A stretch of DNA of 64,000 bases from Flexilinea flocculi. GTDB lineage: Bacteria > Chloroflexota > Anaerolineae > Anaerolineales > Anaerolineaceae. A program made the translations under genes and the position numbers. The stretch lies in contig NZ_DF968181.1 of NCBI RefSeq assembly GCF_001192795.1, forward strand, positions 337,475 to 401,474. Direction: 5' to 3'. Of this stretch, positions 19,166 to 27,592 are shown piece by piece (the first letter of the stretch is position 1; every line of letters starts with the position of its first letter). The notes beneath the pieces are model-generated. The model did no database searches. It saw only the letters and a list, made by a program, of their open reading frames with translations, and had not been told where the DNA came from.

Positions 19166-21016
19166 TTAGCCCAGAGTTATGCTTGTTTCCAACTCAAAAT
19201 CACCATCAGCATCTTGCTCGATCGTCAAAATTCCGCTGTCCTGCCAGTCTAAATAATTGATATAAAAAGCTCCGTTTACATCCAGTTCAATTGGATTATC
19301 CGGGTTTGTGGATATTTGTTTTTCTCCATTCTCATCATAGATGAAAAATTCACCGCTGATCAGGAAAGAAGTGTCTTTAAACATTTCAGTTTCAGCATCA
19401 TCCGCTGCATAAATTTCAATTCCTAACTGACCTGAGTCATAATCATGATAGATCAGAAAATCGATATTGTTTTCGATTTCTTGACTGCCATTAAATTCGG
19501 TTTGAAATGCAAACCGATATTCACCAAATTCATCACTGATGACGAATTCAACACCTGGCAGGTAAGCAGGCGATGCAACCACTTCAAATGATTCATAACG
19601 AACATCATTTTCTTCATCATAGGTTGGAGGCGTATAAACAAAATTGGGGTATTCGTAGGATTCCAAAACATCCGTCAAATAGAGAATTGTTCCGGGCGAA
19701 GTGATATCGACATCGAATGTTGTCCATTCTTCTTTTTCCGGAGAATTCATCCATAAGTAATAAACCAGATCCGTTGGCAGTTTTGCTGTGCTGCGCTGCA
19801 TGGATCTTTTAATTTCGACGTTAGGAATTTGATCATAATTTTTCTCGTCTTCCCAATCGTAGCCGGATTTTAGACCGTCTTCTGTTTCAATATAGATATT
19901 AATAGCGGAGTTTACACCGATTTTATTAAAATCGATTTCCGGATTGCCCCAAAGATCTGGCGCCCCAACTTCCCAGGCTGAATCATCTTGCCAGGGACTT
20001 TTCTGTGGTGTCGCTGTCGGTCTACCCCAGGGACTGACTGGTTTCGTCGGTTCGCTTTCGGTTTGATCCCACGGTGACGGTCTGACTGGCATTGCTGTTG
20101 GACTTTCTTGCGTTGATTCAGCATCGGCGCCTCCTCCCCATGAGGACGCGGAAATTGCGGGGCAGAAATCGCATTCAAATTGTCCCAGGCGGGAATCTAT
20201 CGGAGCAAGTTGAAAAGGATTTGTATTCCCTTCTCCATCGTAAAGATCCTCAGCTAAATCGGACATTGTCGCCCCTGAGTATTGCCATGAATTTTGTTCT
20301 GTATCGATGATGATATAGCGTTCTTCATCCGGATAATTATTGTCATAAACCATAATCCAATAAATACCGTCATCCTTTTCTTCAATTGCATATGCAGTAA
20401 TCGCATGGCCATCGCTGAAATCTCGTTTGTAAATACCAATCGGGATTAATATGTTCGGATTGCTTTGATATGCATCAATCAGCCTTTGAAGCTGTGAATT
20501 TGGATCCTCTTCAATTAAATGGTCATCCATATACCATTGTGTTGCATACCAGTAGGCAATTTCATTTTGGAGGGCTTTATTTCCCTTCAGGTTGAGATCA
20601 TGTACGGATGAATCGCCAAAAGTGATCGGATTCTTCATTCCGGCATAAAAAAGCGAACTCAAAACCGCCATACCCTCGCAATGGCCATTCTCCATGGACT
20701 CATTGACCTCGTCCATCCAGCTTTCTGCTACTTTCAATAGTTCACAGCTGCCGTCGATGTTCAATTTGCGGCATACCTGATCGCCAAACATTCTCCGCAT
20801 TTCGACTGAAGTGAGATTTTCAATGGAAAATGTCTGATTGCAATAGGAATCACTGCATCCGTAATTTCCATAGTTTTCAAAACTGAATCCATTGATATTC
20901 GGTCTGAAACCAGTATCGATATCATAATGAGTCAAAGTCTGATTTGCAGATACTATTTGACTGCCGAATAATAAAACGATGAGGAATGAAAGCAACATGA
21001 CTGATTTCGATTTCAT
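19166..21016 (-). CDS. Secreted papain/transglutaminase-like cysteine protein, paralog 2
   Basis: A 616-residue paralog of the adjacent downstream gene, with the same plan. It has a signal peptide (VMLLSFLIVLLFGSQIVSA), Cys in GHCEGMAVLSSLFY, His in DGHAITAYAIEE and Asp in MVYDNNYPDEERY, then a Pro/Trp-rich linker with repeated SPW (RPSPWDQ, VSPWGRP, KSPWQDD), and the same C-terminal domain. The start at 21016 has AGGAG five bases upstream. A TATAAT on this strand at 21046-21041 lies close by, so the longer frame to 21076 is unlikely. The linkers are the most diverged part, while catalytic blocks and C-termini are conserved. Confidence 0.68.
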   Translation of the reverse strand: MKSKSVMLLSFLIVLLFGSQIVSANQTLTHYDIDTGFRPNINGFSFENYGNYGCSDSYCNQTFSIENLTSVEMRRMFGDQVCRKLNIDGSCELLKVAESWMDEVNESMENGHCEGMAVLSSLFYAGMKNPITFGDSSVHDLNLKGNKALQNEIAYWYATQWYMDDHLIEEDPNSQLQRLIDAYQSNPNILIPIGIYKRDFSDGHAITAYAIEEKDDGIYWIMVYDNNYPDEERYIIIDTEQNSWQYSGATMSDLAEDLYDGEGNTNPFQLAPIDSRLGQFECDFCPAISASSWGGGADAESTQESPTAMPVRPSPWDQTESEPTKPVSPWGRPTATPQKSPWQDDSAWEVGAPDLWGNPEIDFNKIGVNSAINIYIETEDGLKSGYDWEDEKNYDQIPNVEIKRSMQRSTAKLPTDLVYYLWMNSPEKEEWTTFDVDITSPGTILYLTDVLESYEYPNFVYTPPTYDEENDVRYESFEVVASPAYLPGVEFVISDEFGEYRFAFQTEFNGSQEIENNIDFLIYHDYDSGQLGIEIYAADDAETEMFKDTSFLISGEFFIYDENGEKQISTNPDNPIELDVNGAFYINYLDWQDSGILTIEQDADGDFELETSITLG

Positions 21017-21040
21017 GAGATCTCCTGTGTATAATTGAGG

Positions 21041-21046
21041 ATTATA
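21041..21046 (-). promoter_or_regulatory. Likely -10 box of the secreted protein gene
   Basis: CGGTATAAT on the reverse strand, 25 bases before the chosen ATG at 21016. It would give a short leader with the AGGAG site. No clear -35 is visible. Confidence 0.4.
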
Positions 21047-21076
21047 CCGTTTTTCTTTGAGCAGGAAAATTTTCAA

Positions 21077-21507
21077 AATTCTTTTTGTAAAATATTATTG
21101 AAAATTCACTTTGAAAACAGATAGTTCCATTAATTCCTTATTGTGAATTTTCTGAATTGGCGGAAAAGATAAAAAAATTCAATGTATCATAGTATGATTG
21201 ATTCACAAGAATTGACTAGTGGTTTGAATTATGAAAAGAATTATTTGTAGTTATGCTGTTTTACGTACTGCGCAAAAACAGCATAACTACTTTTTTTTTA
21301 TAATTATAAAATTTTTTCAAATTTCGAATTACAAATTTTTCTAAATAATTCTTGTGAAAAAACTCTGAATCATGAAATGAAAATATTTTTCGAATGATTC
21401 ATATTCATGATTTTTTTCAGAATTGTAAGAGTTATCCAGGCATCACAAAGGAATCCCTATTGTTTTGTACTTTCTTTATTAACGAAAATTTTTGAGGAAT
21501 TTAAAAC
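21077..21507. other. Divergent promoter region with hairpin element
   Basis: 431 bases between divergent genes. It contains repeat copy B (21247-21290), flanked by ttgaattatgaaaagaatt at about 21223 and tcaaatttcgaattac at about 21319. Several poly-A/T runs are present. No gene is visible. Confidence 0.6.
21247..21290. repeat. Dispersed hairpin element copy B
   Basis: Perfect 16-bp stem, GTAGTTATGCTGTTTT with AAAACAGCATAACTAC, around the loop ACGTACTGCGCA. A run of nine T follows on the plus strand, so it could also terminate transcription. The loop carries the family GCGCAAAA core. Confidence 0.8.
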
Positions 21508-23493
21508 ATGTATGATTTTTTCCGAAAACAAAGTGTTCTGGTCAGCATATTTCAATTTTTAATTATTTTTATAGTCGGAATAAGTATTTTTGATGATTAT
21601 GGTATTCATGTCGATGAATTAGCTGAGCGAAATACAGGTTTGATTACACTTAAATATGTATTAAACGACGTATTAAAAGTTCCTTCATTACCCGAGGAAT
21701 TGTTATTAACGCAAGATTTATTATCCTATAAAGACAAAGATTATGGCGTAGTGTTGCAAATGCCAACCGTCCTTTTTGAATATTTTATGAATTTTCGATT
21801 TGATGAGAAAACCATATTCAAAATTAGGCATTTTTGGCTTTTTATAAATTTTTACGTAGCAACAATATTTTTTTATATGTTCATTAAAAAGCGATTTCAA
21901 AATCCTTTTTTTTCAATCATTGCCGTCATCTTCCTTGTTCTGTCTCCCCGAATTTTTGCTGATGCTTTTTATAACAATAAAGATTTGCTATTCTTATCCT
22001 GGTTCATCATTTCATTGTATTTTTTTGTGCAGTTTATTTATTCTTCGACGATTTTAAATGGCTTCTTCCTGAGTATTACCATTGCATTATCATCGAACAT
22101 ACGAGTTGTCGGATTGATGATTTTATTTTTTTCCTGTTTATTCCTTTTGATTAAATTGATCAGAAAAAAAATCAAATTCAGCCGATTTATTCTATTAGCT
22201 TGCTTATTGATTGGAGTAACAGTGTCCCTTTGGATCCTCTTTTTACCGGCATCCTGGGAGAATCCAGCTAAGTATTTACTTAACGTGTTTAAAAGTTTCT
22301 CAAATTTTGACCATATCGAACCAGAAGTATATTTTGGAAAATTAGTGCCAAGTGATGCATTACCGTGGCACTATATCCTGGTATGGATCGGGATTACTAC
22401 ACCGATATTGTATTTATTTTTATTTCTCATCGGTCTTGTTTTTATAGTTTTTGTTGGGGAAAAGAAATTTTCTGAAGACTTTTTTCTTGATATCTGTATG
22501 CTATCGATGTTCTTGATACCAATCATAAGTGCCATTTTATTCCATTCCACATTATATAACGGTTGGCGGCATCTGTATTTTATTTATGTTCCCTTTCTAT
22601 ATATCGCTATTTACGGTTTTAAAAATTTATTGCATTCCAAATTTCATTTGATCAAACTGATTATCGGAACAGTGACATTCCTTTCACTTACCATAACGCT
22701 GATATGGATGATCAGGAATCATCCGTACCAAATGGTTTATTTCAATTTTTTAGCAAGAGAATATGCTGAAAATAATTTCGAGAAGGACTATTGGCGTTTG
22801 TCTTCAAGCGAATGTTTGAAATTTATTGTCGCCCAGGACAATAATTTACGAATCGATATCAGTGATTATGATGCAGTACTGCATGTTGCAAAATATGCTC
22901 TTCCAATCCAAGATCGTAATCGATTGTCAACAACATCCTATGGGTTTGGTGGTCATCCGTCAAAATATGTAATTGCTAATTATACGAATACTATTGGAAA
23001 TGAACTGCAGTTCCCTTTTTACACGCCGATTTATCATATAACTGTAGATCAAATGAAAATAGCTTCTGTCTTTCAAAGGGATCACACCGATGAACTGTGG
23101 TCACAAGATATGGTGACAGCAAGCAGAACTAATGTTAACGATAGCGAATCCCATTATGCATATGATGGTGACTTGAGTACAGGTTGGACAACAGGCAAAT
23201 TACAAAACAATAATGATTATTTGGATCTGCAATTTAATGCTTTCTATTCTTTAGATGGGATCACTTTTTATTTAGGAACAGATGATAATGAATGCCCATG
23301 GTCTTTACAACTTTTTTCCTCAGAGGATGGAATTTCATGGGAGCCCATCGAAATTACTTATCGTGGAGTATCTGACTATAAATTTATTAAGACAAAGACC
23401 AAATATTTACGACTAAAAAACTCGGAACCTTCCAAAGAGCATTCTTGGGCTGTCTATGAATTATTATTTCATGGAACACGAGAAACGGACTGA
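21508..23493 (+). CDS. GT-C membrane glycosyltransferase with discoidin-like tail, paralog 1
   Basis: A 661-residue polytopic protein. About ten hydrophobic helices fill residues ~10-405, with GT-C/GT39-like signatures: an acidic pair in the first loop (DDYGIHVDEL), SPRIFADAFYNNKDLLFLSW (~148-167) and YNGWRHLYFIYVPFLY (~350-365). A soluble C-terminal part ends in an F5/8-type C (discoidin) domain (~540-655; AYDGDLSTGWTTG, SSEDGISWEPI). It would transfer sugar from a lipid carrier outside the membrane, and the discoidin domain would bind glycan. Its last ~260 residues are nearly identical to paralog 2. Confidence 0.75.
   Translation: MYDFFRKQSVLVSIFQFLIIFIVGISIFDDYGIHVDELAERNTGLITLKYVLNDVLKVPSLPEELLLTQDLLSYKDKDYGVVLQMPTVLFEYFMNFRFDEKTIFKIRHFWLFINFYVATIFFYMFIKKRFQNPFFSIIAVIFLVLSPRIFADAFYNNKDLLFLSWFIISLYFFVQFIYSSTILNGFFLSITIALSSNIRVVGLMILFFSCLFLLIKLIRKKIKFSRFILLACLLIGVTVSLWILFLPASWENPAKYLLNVFKSFSNFDHIEPEVYFGKLVPSDALPWHYILVWIGITTPILYLFLFLIGLVFIVFVGEKKFSEDFFLDICMLSMFLIPIISAILFHSTLYNGWRHLYFIYVPFLYIAIYGFKNLLHSKFHLIKLIIGTVTFLSLTITLIWMIRNHPYQMVYFNFLAREYAENNFEKDYWRLSSSECLKFIVAQDNNLRIDISDYDAVLHVAKYALPIQDRNRLSTTSYGFGGHPSKYVIANYTNTIGNELQFPFYTPIYHITVDQMKIASVFQRDHTDELWSQDMVTASRTNVNDSESHYAYDGDLSTGWTTGKLQNNNDYLDLQFNAFYSLDGITFYLGTDDNECPWSLQLFSSEDGISWEPIEITYRGVSDYKFIKTKTKYLRLKNSEPSKEHSWAVYELLFHGTRETD
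22705..23493 (+). repeat. Near-identical duplicated segment, copy 1
   Basis: 789 bases encoding the C-terminal ~262 residues of paralog 1. They match 24753-25541 with only a handful of substitutions, visible as five amino-acid changes. Flanking upstream halves of the two genes are clearly diverged, so the boundary at about 22705 is abrupt. The similarity continues weakly into the spacer downstream. Confidence 0.92.
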
Positions 23494-23561
23494 TAGAATC
23501 ATATTTTTTGTCGTAAGGGCAAAACCTCATCAATCTTTCTAAGGAGAGCAAATAAAAAGAA

Positions 23562-25541
23562 ATGTCAAAAAATGAAATAGCCAAACAAAGAATTTTCTTG
23601 GTTTTATGCTTTGTTTTGATCTTCATCATCGGTTTATTGATTTATGATGATTATGGTGTGAGTGTTGATGAGTTGAAACAGGTCGATGCCGGACATGTGA
23701 TTTATAAGTATGTATCCGAACTGTTTAAAATAAATAACACAGATTTTAGTGATTTGCCGGACATTCACAATTATTACAACAAGTATTATGGCCAGGCTGT
23801 TACATTTCCAACAGTAATCCTTGAAGCAATAAAAGGATTCTCGATGGATACTAGCACGATTTTACGAGTGCGTCATCTTTGGAATTTTTTAAACTACTAC
23901 TTTGCAATTCTTTGTTTTTCCTTATTAATTCATAAACGGTTTTCTGATTGGAAAGTGACTATTACGGGTATTGTCATATTAATCCTGTCTCCGCGAATAT
24001 TTGCGGATGCTTTTTATAACGATCGAGACCTCATGTTCTTATCCTGGTTTATGATTACGATGTTTTTATTGAACTGTTTTATCAATAAATCCTCCATTTG
24101 GTTTAGCATTCTCCTAGGAATTTCAATTGCCATATCAATCACGATCCGTTATTTTGGACTTTGTTTTATTATTCCGTTGATTATCTATGCCTTTTCAACC
24201 GGAAAAAAATGCATAAGAAAAATTGTGGTTATTCTGATAACTTGTATCCTAACCTGGTATTTACTGACACCGGTTGCATGGGAAAATCCGGTCAAAGTAT
24301 TCTCCGCTGCGATAGAAAATTTCGTATTTTCTCATCAAAGACTTTCTGAAACGAAAGGGACAGGTATTACCTTATTCATGGGAAAATGGGTTTTAGAGTC
24401 TGACCTGCCCTGGTATTATTTGCCGGTATGGATAGTTATCACAACACCGATGGTATATATTCTTTTGTTTATTAGTGGTATTTATACTTTTTTACGAGAT
24501 AAATCCAAAAAGGTTTTTGAAAAGAATCATATACTTGACTACTCACAAATTATCATTTTGATCTTAACTCTGACAACTATAATGGTATTTCGACCGGTTC
24601 TCTATAATGGCTGGCGGCACTTTTATTTCCTCTATTGTCCGATAGTGTATTTTTCGTTGTATGGTTTTTCAGTAATAGCTAAAAGAACTTCCAGAAGTAT
24701 AAGAATTGGTCTATATATGCTACTGATCGTATCATTTCTTACTACTGGTTCGTGGATGATCAGGAATCATCCGTACCAAATGGTTTATTTCAATTTTTTA
24801 GCAAGAGAATATGCTGAAAATAATTTCGAGAAGGACTATTGGAGTTTGTCTTCAAGCGAATGTTTGAAATTTATTGTCGCCCAGGACAATAATTTGCGAA
24901 TCGATATCATTGATTATGATGCAGTACTGTATGTTGCAAAATATGCTCTTCCAATCCAGGATCGTAATCGATTGTCAACAACATCCTATGGGTTTGGTGG
25001 TCATCCGTCAAAATATGTAATTGCTAATTATACGAATACTATTGGAAATGAACTGCAGTTCCCTTTTTACACGCCGATTTATCATATAACTGTAGATCAA
25101 ATGAAAATAGCTTCTGTCTTTCAAAGGGATCACTCCGATGAACTGTGGTCACAAGATATGGTGACAGCAAGCAGAACTAATGTTAACGATAGCGAATCCC
25201 ATTATGCATATGATGGTGACTTGAGTACAGGTTGGACAACAGGCAAATTACAAAACAATAATGATTATTTGGATCTGCAATTTAATGCTTCCTATTCTTT
25301 AGATGGGATCACCTTTTATTTAGGAACAGATGATAATGAATGCCCATGGTCTTTACAACTTTTTTCTTCAGAGGATGGAATTTCATGGGAACCCATTGAA
25401 ATAACTTATCGTGGAGTATCTGACTATAAATTTATTAAGACAAAGACCAAATATTTACGACTAAAAAACTCGGAACCTTCCAAAGAGCATTCTTGGGCTG
25501 TCTATGAATTATTATTTCATGGAACACGAGAAACGGACTGA
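23562..25541 (+). CDS. GT-C membrane glycosyltransferase with discoidin-like tail, paralog 2
   Basis: A 659-residue paralog with the same architecture: acidic first loop DDYGVSVDEL, SPRIFADAFYNDRDLMFLSW, YNGWRHFYFLYCPIVYFS, and a C-terminal discoidin-like domain. Its first ~40 residues resemble paralog 3 (MSKNEIAKQRIF), its central membrane part is the most divergent of the three, and its last 262 residues match paralog 1 almost exactly. It lies 68 bases after paralog 1 with AAGGAG about 17 bases before the ATG. Function as above; the acceptor may differ because the membrane part differs. Confidence 0.75.
   Translation: MSKNEIAKQRIFLVLCFVLIFIIGLLIYDDYGVSVDELKQVDAGHVIYKYVSELFKINNTDFSDLPDIHNYYNKYYGQAVTFPTVILEAIKGFSMDTSTILRVRHLWNFLNYYFAILCFSLLIHKRFSDWKVTITGIVILILSPRIFADAFYNDRDLMFLSWFMITMFLLNCFINKSSIWFSILLGISIAISITIRYFGLCFIIPLIIYAFSTGKKCIRKIVVILITCILTWYLLTPVAWENPVKVFSAAIENFVFSHQRLSETKGTGITLFMGKWVLESDLPWYYLPVWIVITTPMVYILLFISGIYTFLRDKSKKVFEKNHILDYSQIIILILTLTTIMVFRPVLYNGWRHFYFLYCPIVYFSLYGFSVIAKRTSRSIRIGLYMLLIVSFLTTGSWMIRNHPYQMVYFNFLAREYAENNFEKDYWSLSSSECLKFIVAQDNNLRIDIIDYDAVLYVAKYALPIQDRNRLSTTSYGFGGHPSKYVIANYTNTIGNELQFPFYTPIYHITVDQMKIASVFQRDHSDELWSQDMVTASRTNVNDSESHYAYDGDLSTGWTTGKLQNNNDYLDLQFNASYSLDGITFYLGTDDNECPWSLQLFSSEDGISWEPIEITYRGVSDYKFIKTKTKYLRLKNSEPSKEHSWAVYELLFHGTRETD
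24753..25541 (+). repeat. Near-identical duplicated segment, copy 2
   Basis: Second copy of the C-terminal segment, displaced 2,048 bases from copy 1. Differences include cgtttg/agtttg, tcacacc/tcactcc and gctttc/gcttcc. The spacer after it (acaaagtcatattttttatcg) also resembles the spacer after copy 1. Confidence 0.92.
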
Positions 25542-25608
25542 CAAAGTCATATTTTTTATCGAAAAAGCAAAACCTTATCAATTTTTATAAGAAGAGCAAG
25601 TATACAAA

Positions 25609-27591
25609 ATGTCAAAAAATGGAATAACTAAACAAAGAATTTTCATGATTTTATGCTTTGCTTTAATCTTCATCATCGGTTTATCGATTTATGACGATTA
25701 TGGCATGAGTATTGATGAAGTATTTGAAAGGAATACTGGATTAATTACCCTGAAGTACGTATTAAAAGAAAAATTGAATATTGAATCATTGCCTGAGCAA
25801 ATCGAAAATGCAGGTGACTTATTATCCTATGAAGATAAAGATTATGGCGTTTTGCTGCAAATGCCCGTTTTACTTTTCGAATACGCGAATCAGTTTCGAT
25901 TCGATTTGAATACCGTGTTTCGGATTCGGCATCTATGGATTTTTCTGAATTTTTTTATTGCTTTAGTCTGTTTCTGCAAAATGACTCAAAGAAGATTTTC
26001 AAGTTGGACTTTATCGTTTCTTGGCGTTGTCTTTTTAATCATATCGCCGCGAATTTTCGCGGATGCATTCTACAACATCAAGGATTTGATGTTCTTTTCG
26101 TGGTTTACGATTACGTTGTTCATCTATATCGAATTCATTCTTTCGCCAGGAATTCTCCATTGTCTTCTCCTGGCGTTGGTCATCGCGATTTCATCGAATG
26201 TCCGGATTATCGGAATCATCGTTTTACCGTTTTCCTGTTTTTATCTGCTTTTTTTATTCATCAGAAAACGGATTCGTTTATCCCAGCTACTCGTTAAGGC
26301 TGCTTTGTTGATTGGAGTGACTGTCTTTTTCTGGATATTATTTCTGCCGGCTTCATGGGACAATCCGATTCGTTTTTTAATGGATTCTTATCAGCACTTC
26401 AGTCGATATGATTTTGATCTTCAAGAATTGTATTTTGGGAAACTCATTCCAAGCAATGCCAAACCCTGGCATTACTTGCCGGTTTGGATTGGGATTACAA
26501 CTCCAATTATTTATTTGGTTCTCTTTTTTTTGGGAATCTTTTCATTTTTTCAACAACAAAAAAAGTTAAAAATTGAAAATCGCTGGATTGATCTCAGCTT
26601 CATCTGCTTTTTATTGATTCCAATCTTGATCGCAATTCTTAAAAAATCTACACTATATAACGGCTGGCGTCATTTCTATTTTATTTATTGCCCATTTATG
26701 TATTTCGTTTTATACGGATTTTTATTTATTAAAAATGTATCCAAACAGCGGTTCCGTTATCCTCTATATGCTGCATGTCTGTTTTCGTTGCTTATCAACG
26801 CCAGATGGATGGTCATCAATCATCCATATCAGATGATTTATTTTAATGAACTGATCAGGAATTCAGCGGATGTACTCTTTGAACGCGATTATTGGGCTTT
26901 ATCGACGCGGGAAAGCCTGGAATTTTTATTAAAATATGAGAAAGATCCTGCATTATTCGTCGGGGATTATCAATCATCGATCGATTTTACCCAATATTCA
27001 CTCAGGAAGAAAGATCGAGATCGGTTGATTATTAAACAATATCGAAAAGGGGTACAACCTCCAGCATATCTGGCTGCAAATTACTCTCGAATAATTGGTA
27101 ATGATTTGAATTTTCCATTTTATGATCGAATTTATAACGTCAAAGTGGATGATATGATCCTTTCTTCTGTATACCAGCGCAGCGTTGAAGATGAATTACC
27201 TGCCGGAAATATTGTATTTCATATACAAACAAATATTCATCAGGATATTGCAGCGAATCTGTTTGATAACGATTTCAGCACTGCATGGACTACTGGAAGA
27301 CTTCAAAACAATTCGGATTATCTGGAAATTGAATTTAAAAATCCTGTCACTTTGTGGGGTATGACCTATTATTTGGCAAGTGATGAGACCGATTTTCCCC
27401 GTTCATTGCAAATGTTTTCTTCGATGGATGGAATTCTATGGGAACCCATAGATATCGTCAGCGAGGATTTGACCGATTATACTTTTAATCAAAAACAGAT
27501 GAAGTTTCTAAAAATGAAAAACACGGAACAATCCGATCGCTTTTTGTGGTCGATGACTGAATTAGTTTTCCATGGAAGTACACAGGATTGA
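25609..27591 (+). CDS. GT-C membrane glycosyltransferase with discoidin-like tail, paralog 3
   Basis: A 660-residue paralog: DDYGMSIDEV, SPRIFADAFYNIKDLMFFSW, YNGWRHFYFIYCPFMYFV, then a discoidin-like C-terminus (LFDNDFSTAWTTG, SSMDGILWEPI). The membrane core is closest to paralog 1 (both have ERNTGLITLKYVL and a DKDYGV-LQMP stretch), its leader is closest to paralog 2, and its tail is clearly diverged from both. The acyl-CoA synthetase start lies 1 base after its stop, so the two are translationally coupled. All three genes probably form one transcript. Confidence 0.75.
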   Translation: MSKNGITKQRIFMILCFALIFIIGLSIYDDYGMSIDEVFERNTGLITLKYVLKEKLNIESLPEQIENAGDLLSYEDKDYGVLLQMPVLLFEYANQFRFDLNTVFRIRHLWIFLNFFIALVCFCKMTQRRFSSWTLSFLGVVFLIISPRIFADAFYNIKDLMFFSWFTITLFIYIEFILSPGILHCLLLALVIAISSNVRIIGIIVLPFSCFYLLFLFIRKRIRLSQLLVKAALLIGVTVFFWILFLPASWDNPIRFLMDSYQHFSRYDFDLQELYFGKLIPSNAKPWHYLPVWIGITTPIIYLVLFFLGIFSFFQQQKKLKIENRWIDLSFICFLLIPILIAILKKSTLYNGWRHFYFIYCPFMYFVLYGFLFIKNVSKQRFRYPLYAACLFSLLINARWMVINHPYQMIYFNELIRNSADVLFERDYWALSTRESLEFLLKYEKDPALFVGDYQSSIDFTQYSLRKKDRDRLIIKQYRKGVQPPAYLAANYSRIIGNDLNFPFYDRIYNVKVDDMILSSVYQRSVEDELPAGNIVFHIQTNIHQDIAANLFDNDFSTAWTTGRLQNNSDYLEIEFKNPVTLWGMTYYLASDETDFPRSLQMFSSMDGILWEPIDIVSEDLTDYTFNQKQMKFLKMKNTEQSDRFLWSMTELVFHGSTQD

Positions 27592-27592
27592 T

